6,990 nucleotides of DNA from Ornithinimicrobium sp. (GTDB lineage: Bacteria; Actinomycetota; Actinomycetes; Actinomycetales; Dermatophilaceae). Position 1 is the stretch's first letter, and the number at the start of each line of letters is the position of its first letter. Where the stretch lies: positions 1 through 6,990 of the forward strand of contig JASKZT010000251.1 of NCBI GenBank assembly GCA_030145965.1, given 5' to 3'. Positions 1-5,939 of the stretch are shown one piece after another. The translations under genes and the position numbers were made by a program. The notes below the pieces were generated by a model, which was given only the letters and a program-made list of their open reading frames with translations, was not told the DNA's origin and ran no database searches.

Positions 1-1214
1 GCGCCGCCGCCGGGGAGGAACACCCGGGCGTAGTCCTGGGGCGCGGTCTGCTCCAGCTGCTCCAGCGCGGTGCGGAAGTTGGGGTTCTCCTCCAGGTAGG
101 CCTGCGTGTCCTCGTGCTCCAGAGCGTCCTTGCGCACCGGCATGTACCCGGTCTCCTGGCTGAACCTCACGGTGTTGTCGGAGTTGGTGACGAAGGTGAT
201 GAAGTCCATGGCCGCCTGCTTGCGGGCGTCGCTGATGTTCTCCGGGATGGCCAGACCGGCCCCGCCCGTGGTCACGCCGGGGTGCGGGCCGGGCAGGAAG
301 GCCGTGCCGAAGTCGAAGTCGGCGGTCTCCGTCAGGCCCCCGAGCGACCCGGTCGACTGCAGCAGGGAGGCGCTCTGACCGGCGCCGAACTGGCTGTTGG
401 GGTCGTTGGAGATGACGATGTGGCCGTCGTTGACCTGGTCCTGCAGGAACTGGCCGGCCTCCAGCGACTCCTCGGAGGTGAACGTCGGCTCCCACTCCTC
501 CGAGTAGGCACCGCCGAAGGTCCAGATCATGCCCTGGAAGTGCCAGTCCAGGTAGTTGCTGCCGTCCGGAAGGACCATCGGCGGGACGTCGGGGTTGGCC
601 GACTTCAGCTCGGCGGCCCACTCGGCCCACTCCGGCCAGGTCTCGGGGCCACGGTCCGGCAGGCCGGCCGCGTCCCACATCTCCTTGTTGTAGTAGAAGA
701 GCGGCGTGGACCGGCTGTAGGGCAGCGCGTAGTGCTGGTCCTCGAAGGCGTAGTCCTCGCGCAGGGAGTCGACGTACCCCTCGCTGTCGACGTCCATGGT
801 CTCCCACAGCTCGTCCATCGGCGTGATGGCCTCGTTCAGCGCGAAGTTGAACCAGGTGACGTCGGAGACGATGACGACGTCCGGCAGACCGCCTCCGGAG
901 AGCGCCGCGTTGAAGCGCTGCGCCACCTCCTCGTAGGTCGCGCCGGCGGTGACGAGGTTGACGGTCACGTCGTGCTCGGCCTCGAAGGCCTCGATCAGCT
1001 CCTCCTCCACCGCCTTGGACTCACCGGGGTGGTTCGACCACACCGTGATCTGCTCGACCGGGGCGGCGCTCTCGCCCTCGCCCTCGCCCTCTCCGGACCC
1101 GGAGCCGGAGCCGGAGGGCGAACCCATCCCGGCGCAGGAGGAGAGGGTGACCGCGGTCAGTGCTGCGAGGGTGAGCCGGAGGATCTGCCGGCGGGGGTGG
1201 TGGGAGGGCCTCAT
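1..1214 (-). CDS. ugpB: UgpB-type ABC transporter substrate-binding lipoprotein (3' end outside window)
   Basis: This is the extracellular solute receptor of a CUT1-family importer. It captures its ligand outside the membrane and hands it to UgpA/UgpE. Reading from ATG at 1214 gives 404 complete codons with no stop before the window edge. Residues 8-26 form a basic n-region and hydrophobic stretch ending in a lipobox L-S-S-C with the lipidated Cys at 27. A Ser-Gly then Glu-Gly linker follows (about 31-49), and the mature domain begins at about 54 (EQITVWS). Family-like blocks are STPLFYYNK (169-177), QSTGSLGGL (286-294), TTGGAGL (315-321) and ETGYMPV (354-360), plus YLEENPNF (373-380). These resemble E. 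coli UgpB as I remember it, so glycerol-3-phosphate or a glycerophosphodiester is the likely ligand; another sugar-like ligand is possible. UgpB proteins are about 440 residues, so roughly 40 are missing. An AGGAG seven bases upstream supports this start, but an in-frame ATG at 1304 would add 30 residues. Confidence 0.88.
   Translation of the reverse strand, partial: MRPSHHPRRQILRLTLAALTAVTLSSCAGMGSPSGSGSGSGEGEGEGESAAPVEQITVWSNHPGESKAVEEELIEAFEAEHDVTVNLVTAGATYEEVAQRFNAALSGGGLPDVVIVSDVTWFNFALNEAITPMDELWETMDVDSEGYVDSLREDYAFEDQHYALPYSRSTPLFYYNKEMWDAAGLPDRGPETWPEWAEWAAELKSANPDVPPMVLPDGSNYLDWHFQGMIWTFGGAYSEEWEPTFTSEESLEAGQFLQDQVNDGHIVISNDPNSQFGAGQSASLLQSTGSLGGLTETADFDFGTAFLPGPHPGVTTGGAGLAIPENISDARKQAAMDFITFVTNSDNTVRFSQETGYMPVRKDALEHEDTQAYLEENPNFRTALEQLEQTAPQDYARVFLPGGG
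1072..1117. repeat. Hexanucleotide repeat tract encoding the UgpB linker
   Basis: On the plus strand there are three exact copies of GCCCTC (1074-1091), and then a 16-base stretch of period 6 based on GGAGCC (1101-1116). Read on the minus strand these encode alternating Ser-Gly and then Glu-Gly just after the lipidated cysteine of UgpB. The period of six bases keeps the frame, so copy-number changes would only lengthen or shorten the tether. Confidence 0.75.
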
Positions 1215-1221
1215 GATGGTG

Positions 1222-1226
1222 CTCCT
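1222..1226 (-). promoter_or_regulatory. Ribosome binding site of ugpB
   Basis: AGGAG on the minus strand lies seven bases before ATG 1214. It is the best Shine-Dalgarno match between ugpE and ugpB. It favours the start that puts the signal peptide at the N-terminus over the upstream in-frame ATG at 1304, which has only AAGGG directly against it. Confidence 0.65.
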
Positions 1227-1243
1227 GTCAGGGTGGGCGGTGA

Positions 1244-1278
1244 CGTCGGGTGAGGTGTCGTCGGGTGAGGTGTCGTCG
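1244..1278. repeat. 15-base tandem repeat in the ugpE-ugpB gap
   Basis: Bases 1244-1278 are exactly periodic with a period of 15, giving 2.3 copies of CGTCGGGTGAGGTGT on the plus strand. The repeat fills much of the 86-base gap between ugpE and ugpB. Read on the minus strand in the ugpB frame it encodes two copies of D-D-T-S-P without a stop, so it is either part of an N-terminal extension of UgpB or a non-coding spacer. Its role is unknown. Confidence 0.7.
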
Positions 1279-1300
1279 TGGAAGGTCTGTGGGGTCATGG

Positions 1301-2152
1301 TCATCCCTTGACCGCGCCGGCGGTCAGCCCCTTGATCATGTGCCGCTGCAGCAGCAGGAAGATCACGAGGATCGGCAGCATCGTCAGCACGGTCCCGGCC
1401 ATGACCGGTCCCCAGTTGGTCAGGCCCTCGACGTTCTGCAGCTGGGTCAGGCCGACCGGCAGGGGGGCGACGGAGGCGTCCTCGGCCATCAGCAGCGGCC
1501 AGAGGTACTGGTTCCACTCGTTGACGATCGTGATGAGCGTGAAGGCGATGAGCGTGGGCCACGACATGGGCAGCACCACCTTCCACAGCATGGTCAGGGG
1601 ACCGGCGGCGTCCATCTCGGCCGCCTCGATGATCTCCTTGGGCAGCGAGAGGAAGTGGTTGCGCATGAGGAAGGTCCCGAACGCCACGCCGGCCAGCGGG
1701 ACGATGATGCCGACGTAGCTGTTGCGCCAGCCCAGCTGGGAGACGAGCGAGTAGTTGCTGATCATCGTGATCTGGTTGGGCACCATGAGCGCGGCGATGA
1801 TGAAGAGCAGCAGGAACGTGCGCCCGGGGATGCGCAGGAACGCCAGCGCGAAGGCGGACAGCACCCCGATGACCACCTGGACGACGGTCAGGATGCTGGT
1901 GATGAGGACGGAGTTGCGCAGGTAGTCGGTGAAGGCGACGCCCGTGCCGACGTGCGTGTAGTTGTCGAGCGTCACCGGGTCGGGCACCCAGGTCACCGGC
2001 ACCGTGTAGATGTCCGGCCGCTCCTTGAGCGAGGCGACGAGGATCCAGTACAGCGGCAGCGCGACCACGAGGACGACCAGCAGCAGCGCCAGGTAGCCCC
2101 CGGCGGTCCGGACGGGGTGGTTGCGCTCGTGCGGCGCGACGACCGCGCTCAT
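1301..2152 (-). CDS. ugpE: UgpE-type ABC transporter permease
   Basis: This is the second membrane subunit of the importer, 283 residues, against about 281 for E. coli UgpE. Hydrophobic segments lie at about 19-41, 82-106, 112-130, 145-163, 199-217 and 247-268, consistent with six helices of a MalG-like permease. The EAA loop that docks on the ATPase is clear at 176-199 (EAAEMDAAG, then LPMSWP). The block WNQYLWPLL (213-221) and the C-terminus QRHMIKGL (269-276) are typical of UgpE. The start at 2152 has GGAGG five bases upstream. Its ATG overlaps the ugpA stop in an ATGA, so translation is probably coupled. A longer in-frame reading upstream is only a shadow of ugpA. The substrate is inferred from the UgpB partner; the permease itself fits CUT1 transporters generally. 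Confidence 0.9.
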   Translation of the reverse strand: MSAVVAPHERNHPVRTAGGYLALLLVVLVVALPLYWILVASLKERPDIYTVPVTWVPDPVTLDNYTHVGTGVAFTDYLRNSVLITSILTVVQVVIGVLSAFALAFLRIPGRTFLLLFIIAALMVPNQITMISNYSLVSQLGWRNSYVGIIVPLAGVAFGTFLMRNHFLSLPKEIIEAAEMDAAGPLTMLWKVVLPMSWPTLIAFTLITIVNEWNQYLWPLLMAEDASVAPLPVGLTQLQNVEGLTNWGPVMAGTVLTMLPILVIFLLLQRHMIKGLTAGAVKG

Positions 2153-3087
2153 ACGTCCCTCCCCCGCTCCATGACGGCGACCTGCACCAGGGTGATGACC
2201 AGCAGCGCGACGAACATGATGGAGGCGACGGTGGCGCCGTACCCGGCCCGCTGGTTGACGAAGGTCTCCTCGTAGATCTGGTAGACCATCGTCGTCGTCC
2301 CGTTGCCCAGGGGGCCGCCCCGGGTCATCGTGTGGATCACGTCGAAGACCTGGAAGCTGTTGAGCAGCACCGTGATGAGCAGGAAGAACGTGGCGGGCCG
2401 CAGCTGGGGCCAGATGACGTGCCGGAAGTGCGTCCACCGCGAGGCGGCGTCGATCTCGGCCGCCTCGTCGAGCTCGAGCCTGCGGCCCTGCAGCGCCGCG
2501 AGGTAGATGACGAACGTGTATCCGAGGTTCTTCCACACGTAGGTCGCGGTCACCATGAACAACGCCCAGTCGGGGTCCTGGTAGAACGCCGGTGCCGGCA
2601 GACCCAGCCGCCCCAGGATGTCCTGCACCAGCCCGAAGGTCGGGTCGAAGACGAACTGGAACGCCACCCCCACCGCCGCGCCGGCCAGCACGAACGGCGC
2701 GAACACCAGGGACCGGACCGCGTTGCGCCCGAAGAGCTTCTGGTCGAGCAGCAGCGCCAGGCCCAGCCCGAGCACCATCGACCCGATCACCGCCGCGCCG
2801 GTGAAGATCACCGTGTTCCACAGCACCGTCCGGCTCGCCGCGCTGCTGAACCACTCGACGTAGTTGCTCAGCCCGACGAACCGCGCGGTGGGCGAGGCGA
2901 TGTTCCAGTCGTGGAAGGACAGCCTGATGTTGTCCACGAGGGGCCGGTAGGTGAACACGCCGAGCAGGACCAGGTTGGGTAGCAGGAAGGCTGCACCGAG
3001 GAGCACGTCACGCCACCGAGAACCGGTGGGGTGCGCCTCCTCCGTGCGCAGCAGGCCCGAGACGTCAGGCGTGGTGTCGGCGCTCAC
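2149..3087 (-). CDS. ugpA: UgpA-type ABC transporter permease
   Basis: This is the first membrane subunit of the importer and the first gene of the operon, 312 residues from GTG 3087 (E. coli UgpA is about 295). After a polar N-terminus, hydrophobic segments lie at about 27-48, 91-114, 125-147, 174-197, 233-252 and 283-305. A long periplasmic-side stretch lies between the first two, as in MalF-like permeases. The EAA loop is at 208-231 (EAAEIDAAS, then IWPQLRP), and FDVIHTMTRGGP (248-259) is a family block. The frame stays open upstream to 3246, through the hairpin and into the tRNA gene, so that part cannot be protein. I chose GTG 3087 because a TACGGT -10 element ends six bases before it. 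GTG 3105 is in frame and would add six residues. Neither has a good Shine-Dalgarno. Confidence 0.88.
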   Translation of the reverse strand: MSADTTPDVSGLLRTEEAHPTGSRWRDVLLGAAFLLPNLVLLGVFTYRPLVDNIRLSFHDWNIASPTARFVGLSNYVEWFSSAASRTVLWNTVIFTGAAVIGSMVLGLGLALLLDQKLFGRNAVRSLVFAPFVLAGAAVGVAFQFVFDPTFGLVQDILGRLGLPAPAFYQDPDWALFMVTATYVWKNLGYTFVIYLAALQGRRLELDEAAEIDAASRWTHFRHVIWPQLRPATFFLLITVLLNSFQVFDVIHTMTRGGPLGNGTTTMVYQIYEETFVNQRAGYGATVASIMFVALLVITLVQVAVMERGRDV

Positions 3088-3093
3088 GAGCAG

Positions 3094-3121
3094 ACCGTAC
3101 TGCACATCGACCGCCCGTCGA
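3094..3121 (-). promoter_or_regulatory. Candidate leaderless promoter of the ugp operon
   Basis: On the minus strand a TCGACG element (3121-3116; four of six matches to TTGACA) lies 16 bases before TACGGT (3099-3094), which fits the actinobacterial TANNNT -10 pattern. Six bases then separate it from GTG 3087, so the transcript would begin at or next to the start codon. The missing Shine-Dalgarno agrees with this. The -35 match is weak and no start-site data are available. Confidence 0.35.
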
Positions 3122-3127
3122 GGGCGG
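3111..3127. promoter_or_regulatory. Inverted repeat over the candidate ugp -35 region
   Basis: CCGCCC (3111-3116) and GGGCGG (3122-3127) are perfect inverted arms around GTCGA. The site covers the candidate -35 element and lies 24 bases before the ugpA start, where a repressor would be expected to bind. In DNA this GC-rich a six-base palindrome can occur by chance, so an operator role is only a suggestion. Confidence 0.3.
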
Positions 3128-3162
3128 ACGTGAAGGTGGGCCTCGTCACACCCCGCACATGC

Positions 3163-3213
3163 GAGAAGGCGGCCCCCGTCCCGCGTCCTGCGCGGGTCTG
3201 GGACCGCCTTCTC
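3163..3213 (-). terminator. Long hairpin downstream of tRNA-Leu, probable terminator
   Basis: Arms GAGAAGGCGG (3163-3172) and CCGCCTTCTC (3204-3213) are perfectly complementary over ten bases. A further inner stem of CCCGCG/CGCGGG can form inside. The hairpin begins four bases after the CCA end of the tRNA and so probably ends the tRNA (and perhaps dinB) transcript before ugpA. There is no T-run after it on the minus strand; actinobacterial terminators often lack one. It could instead serve as a processing or insulating structure. Confidence 0.6.
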
Positions 3214-3216
3214 CTG

Positions 3217-3303
3217 TGGTGTCCGGAGGGGGACTTGAACCCCCACGCCCTACACGGGCACTAGCACCTCAAGCTAGCGCGTCTGCCATTCCGCCACCCG
3301 GAC
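3217..3303 (-). tRNA. tRNA-Leu (anticodon GAG)
   Basis: The gene folds as a complete class II tRNA. The acceptor arm GTCCGGG pairs with TCCGGAC, with one G-T pair at its base. The anticodon stem CTAGC/GCTAG encloses the seven-base loop TTGAGGT, giving anticodon GAG, which reads leucine CTC and CTT codons. A long variable arm follows, as expected for leucine tRNAs, then a T arm GGGGG-TTCAAGT-CCCCC. The discriminator A and CCA are encoded at 3220-3217. CTC is a heavily used leucine codon in such a genome, so this is likely a major isoacceptor. The gene lies 56 bases downstream of dinB on the same strand and is followed by the long hairpin. Confidence 0.97.
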
Positions 3304-3347
3304 AGGTGGTGCAGCCTCGTCCCGGTGGAACGGGGCAACGACGGACA

Positions 3348-3353
3348 AGATTA
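3348..3353 (-). promoter_or_regulatory. Candidate -10 element for tRNA-Leu
   Basis: TAATCT on the minus strand is the only AT-rich hexamer in the 56-base gap between dinB and the tRNA, and it matches TANNNT. It would give a leader of roughly 35-40 bases before the mature 5' end at 3303. No good -35 is found at 16-18 bases, so the tRNA might instead be co-transcribed with dinB. Confidence 0.25.
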
Positions 3354-3359
3354 GCACGC

Positions 3360-4763
3360 TCAGACGGCCGTCCCCGACATCCCGGTCCAGGCCGGCGGAG
3401 GGGCCGCCGAGAGCGCGGGGTCGTCGTCGGCGAAGGTGCGCACCGGCCCCGGCGCGGTGGTCGGTCCCTCGAACCGCACGGTCACCCGCCCGCGCCCGCT
3501 GCCCCACACCCAGCCCGCCCCGTGCTCGGCGTGGACGACGTCCTGCCCGGTGGACCACGCCTCGCTCCCGCGCCCCAGGAGCGCCGCGCGCCCCGCGGTC
3601 GGCGCCACCTCCTGGGCCGGCTCGGCCGCCCCGCCCACGTCGGGCAGGTCCAGCATCGCCTCGGGGTAGGCGAGCCCGCCCTCGAGCGCCAGCTCCTCCT
3701 GCGCGTGGGCGGTCAGGCCGGAGACCCCCAGGCCGAGCAGCCGCAGGCCCTGGCTGACGTCGAGCCCCCCGAGCAGGTGCAGCCCCTCGCGCAGGATCAC
3801 CGCCGGGTCGCCGGTGGCGAACGGCAGCGACGCCGACCGCGTCACCGTGCTGAAGTCGTGGTGGCGCGCCTTGACCGTGATCGTGCGCGCGAAGGCCGCC
3901 GACGCGCCCAGCCGCCGCCCCAGACCGTCGGCCAGCCGCGCCAGCTCCGCCTCGAGCAGGCCGCGGTCGGTCACGTCGGTGGCGAACGTCTCCTCGGAGG
4001 AGATGCTCTTGGCCTCCCGCTCGGCGACGACGGGCCGGTCGTCCAGAGCCCGGGCGAGGCGGTGCAGCGAGGCACCCTGGGCGGTGCCGAAGATCGCGAC
4101 CAGGTCGCTCTCGCTCACCCGGGCCAGGTCCTGCACGGTCTCGACCCCGAAGGTGCGCAGCCGGGCCGCGGTCGCCGGCCCCACCCCGGCGACGGCCCGC
4201 ACCGGGAGCGGGTGCAGCACGTCCAGCTCGGTCCCGGGCCGGACGACGGTCGTCCCGGCCGGCTTGTCCATCTCGCTGGCCAGCTTGGCCATCATCTTGG
4301 AGGTCGCGACCCCGACCGAGGCGGTCAGGCCGCCGGTCTCGCGGGCGATCTCGCCCAGCAGGTCGGCGCACCACGCCTCCAGCCGGCCGTCCTCCCACCC
4401 GGGCGGGTCCTGGACGAGGGAGAGGTCGACGTAGGCCTCGTCGACCGACACCTGCTCCACGAGCGGCGAGCGCTCGCGCAGGATGCCCATGACCACGTGC
4501 GAGGTCGTCCGGTAGGCCTCGTAGCGGCCGGAGAGGAACGCGGTCCCCGCCGGGCAGCGCCGGCGCGCCTCGACCATCGGCATGGCCGACCGGGCGCCGA
4601 ACACCCGCGCCTCGTAGGACGCCGTCGAGACGACCCCGCGGCCGCCGAGGCCGCCCACGACGACGGGCCGGCCGCGCAGGGAGGGCTTGTCGCGCTGCTC
4701 CACCGCGGCGAAGAAGGCGTCCAGGTCGAGGTGCAGGATGCACCGCCCGAGGTCCGACGCCAT
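3360..4763 (-). CDS. dinB: DNA polymerase IV (Y-family translesion polymerase)
   Basis: This is an error-prone polymerase that copies past damaged DNA, 467 residues from ATG 4763. The palm begins at LHLDLDAFFAAVEQ (10-23), with catalytic Asp 13 and the likely steric-gate Phe 18. SVDEAY (106-111) supplies the other metal ligands, Asp 108 and Glu 109. GVATSKMMAKLASEMDKP (151-168) is the family block, a helix-hairpin-helix (VAGVGPATAARL) lies at 191-202, and the little finger runs from about 250 to 350. All catalytic residues are present. E. coli DinB is about 351 residues; the extra C-terminal part includes a small beta-rich segment at 402-446 (GQDVVHAEHGAGWV, RVTVRF), resembling the Tudor-like C-terminus of UvrD/PcrA and found, as I recall, in many actinobacterial homologues. 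AGGAGG lies only one base before the ATG, unusually close, but no other start keeps Asp 13. No actinobacterial LexA-type box is seen upstream, so SOS control is not indicated. Confidence 0.95.
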   Translation of the reverse strand: MASDLGRCILHLDLDAFFAAVEQRDKPSLRGRPVVVGGLGGRGVVSTASYEARVFGARSAMPMVEARRRCPAGTAFLSGRYEAYRTTSHVVMGILRERSPLVEQVSVDEAYVDLSLVQDPPGWEDGRLEAWCADLLGEIARETGGLTASVGVATSKMMAKLASEMDKPAGTTVVRPGTELDVLHPLPVRAVAGVGPATAARLRTFGVETVQDLARVSESDLVAIFGTAQGASLHRLARALDDRPVVAEREAKSISSEETFATDVTDRGLLEAELARLADGLGRRLGASAAFARTITVKARHHDFSTVTRSASLPFATGDPAVILREGLHLLGGLDVSQGLRLLGLGVSGLTAHAQEELALEGGLAYPEAMLDLPDVGGAAEPAQEVAPTAGRAALLGRGSEAWSTGQDVVHAEHGAGWVWGSGRGRVTVRFEGPTTAPGPVRTFADDDPALSAAPPPAWTGMSGTAV

Positions 4764-4814
4764 GCCTCCTACTGTCCCACCCGGCCCGCGCGTGCGAGGC
4801 CCCGGCACCCTCAC

Positions 4815-4820
4815 TAGGGT
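4815..4820 (+). promoter_or_regulatory. -10 element of a probable leaderless transcript (PEBP gene)
   Basis: TAGGGT matches the actinobacterial TANNNT pattern and ends seven bases before ATG 4828, the distance expected when transcription starts on the A of the start codon. There is no useful Shine-Dalgarno (only GGTGG, one base from the ATG). No clear TTGACA-like -35 is seen at 16-18 bases. It lies in the 64-base divergent region shared with dinB. Confidence 0.45.
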
Positions 4821-4827
4821 CGGTGGC

Positions 4828-5358
4828 ATGAGCCTCGACCGACCCACCGCACCCCATCCGCACGAGCACCTCCCCGCCGCGCCGGCCGAGCTGACGGTCA
4901 CCAGCGAGGACTTCGCCGACGGCCAGCCGCTGCCCGAGTGGGCCGGCTTCGGCTTCGGCAACACCTCCCCGCAGCTCTCGTGGACCGAGGGCCCCGAGGG
5001 CACCCGCTCCTACCTGATGGTCTGCCACGACCCCGACGCCCCCGTCATCGGCGGCTTCCGCCACTGGGCCGTCCTCGGCCTGCCCGCCTCGGTCACCTCC
5101 CTCCCCCGGGGGGCCGGCGACTTCGGCCAGCAGCTGGGCGAGGGCGCGCTGACGCTGCTCAACGACTACGGCACCCGCGACTTCGGCGGCTGCGCCCCGC
5201 CGGAGGGCGACGGTCCGCACCGCTACGTCTTCACCGTCTGGGCGCTGGACACCGACAACACCGGCCTCGACGCCTCGACGTCGGTCGCCAAGGCGCAGTT
5301 CGCCACGCTGGAGAACGTGCTGGCCCGCGGCTCGATCACCGGCACCTACGAGCAATGA
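4828..5358 (+). CDS. YbhB/YbcL family Raf kinase inhibitor-like (PEBP) protein
   Basis: This is a 176-residue phosphatidylethanolamine-binding-protein-fold protein, a normal length for bacterial members. No signal peptide is seen, so it is cytoplasmic. Family motifs run in order: GNTSPQLSW (44-52), HDPDAP (67-72), FRHWAV (77-82), NDYGTRDFGGCAPPEGDGPHRY (112-133) and the FTVWAL strand (135-140). These include the Asp and His residues that line the anion-binding pocket. The biochemical role of bacterial members is largely unknown; binding of a phosphorylated small ligand is likely. The start at 4828 follows a TAGGGT -10 element by seven bases, suggesting a leaderless message. The frame is open upstream to 4687, but that part lies across the dinB start. 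The stop overlaps the start of the next gene in an ATGA, so the two are probably translated together. Confidence 0.92.
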   Translation: MSLDRPTAPHPHEHLPAAPAELTVTSEDFADGQPLPEWAGFGFGNTSPQLSWTEGPEGTRSYLMVCHDPDAPVIGGFRHWAVLGLPASVTSLPRGAGDFGQQLGEGALTLLNDYGTRDFGGCAPPEGDGPHRYVFTVWALDTDNTGLDASTSVAKAQFATLENVLARGSITGTYEQ

Positions 5359-5900
5359 GGCTGGACTGGGCCCCGGCGACCGAGCATCCCGAGCTCCTCG
5401 CCGGACCGGTGGAGCGCGCCCTCGCCGCGCTCGTCCGCAAGGGTGTCCTCGCGCCGGCGGAGGTGGAGGTCGCGGCGATCGACCCCGACCTCGCCGACAC
5501 CGCCGCGCTCGTGGAGGCGAGCGGGATGGCGATGGCCGACATGGCCAACTGCATCGTCATCGCCGGCCAGCGCGCCGGTGAGGAGCGGGTGTGCGCGGCG
5601 CTCGTCCTCGGCACCACGCGCGCGGACGTCAACCGCACGGTCCGCAAGGCCCTCGACGTGCGCAAGTGCTCCTTCCTTCCCATGGACGAGGCCGTCGAGC
5701 GCACGGGGATGGAGTACGGCGGCATCACCCCGCTCGGCCTTCCCGAGGGCTGGCGGCTCCTCGTCGACCCGGCCGTGGTCGAGCGCGGGGCGGTCGTCGT
5801 CGGCTCCGGTCTGCGGCGCTCCAAGCTGCGCCTCCCGGGGGCGACGGCCGCCCGGCTGCCCGGGGCCGAGGTGGTCGAGGGGCTCGGGCTGCCGCTCTGA
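5355..5900 (+). CDS. YbaK/EbsC-fold protein (aminoacyl-tRNA deacylase family, active site altered)
   Basis: This is a 181-residue protein of the family that removes wrongly attached amino acids from tRNA (YbaK, ProX, the INS domain of ProRS). The family core is visible as ANCIVIAG (64-71), VNRTVRKALDVRKCSF (92-107), the TG..YGGITPLG block (117-128) and VVVGSGLRRSKL (147-158). Aligned by eye to E. coli YbaK as I remember it, the catalytic Lys 46 (VYKTLL) is replaced here by Asn 65. Asp 136 (RGLD) is replaced by Lys 157, while Gly 101 is kept as Gly 122. It may therefore not be a classical deacylase, or may use other residues or ligands. Its ATG overlaps the PEBP stop by four bases, with no clear Shine-Dalgarno, so coupled translation is likely. 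The frame is also open to 4938 upstream, but that is the shadow of the PEBP gene. Confidence 0.85.
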   Translation: MRLDWAPATEHPELLAGPVERALAALVRKGVLAPAEVEVAAIDPDLADTAALVEASGMAMADMANCIVIAGQRAGEERVCAALVLGTTRADVNRTVRKALDVRKCSFLPMDEAVERTGMEYGGITPLGLPEGWRLLVDPAVVERGAVVVGSGLRRSKLRLPGATAARLPGAEVVEGLGLPL

Positions 5901-5939
5901 GCCCTTGTCGCGGCGCCCGCGGCGGTGCTTCACTGGAGC

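Noticed and set aside
114..2275. Long plus-strand open frames opposite ugpB and ugpE
   Set aside because: They are antisense to genes with clear lipobox, transmembrane and EAA motifs and have low-complexity composition without domains.
3128..3160. A possible Pho box upstream of ugpA (one TTCAC-containing stretch on the minus strand)
   Set aside because: Only one poor half-site is present. The 11-base direct repeat expected of actinobacterial Pho boxes is missing.
3088..3246. N-terminal extension of UgpA back to 3246
   Set aside because: The extra codons come from the tRNA 3' part, the hairpin and the promoter region; homologous permeases begin shortly before the first membrane helix.
3318..3340. 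A small bulged hairpin between dinB and the tRNA gene as a dinB terminator
   Set aside because: The stem is only four plus three base pairs with a three-base bulge, which is expected by chance in such GC-rich DNA.
3159..4817. A 552-codon plus-strand open frame across the tRNA gene and opposite dinB
   Set aside because: It passes through a complete tRNA and the hairpin and is antisense to dinB; no domain is visible.
3274..5355. A 693-codon open frame on the minus strand spanning dinB and the PEBP gene
   Set aside because: It runs out of frame through dinB and antisense to the PEBP gene, and its product is Arg/Gly/Ala/Pro-rich with no motif. It reflects GC-rich third positions, while the dinB and PEBP frames carry full catalytic motifs.
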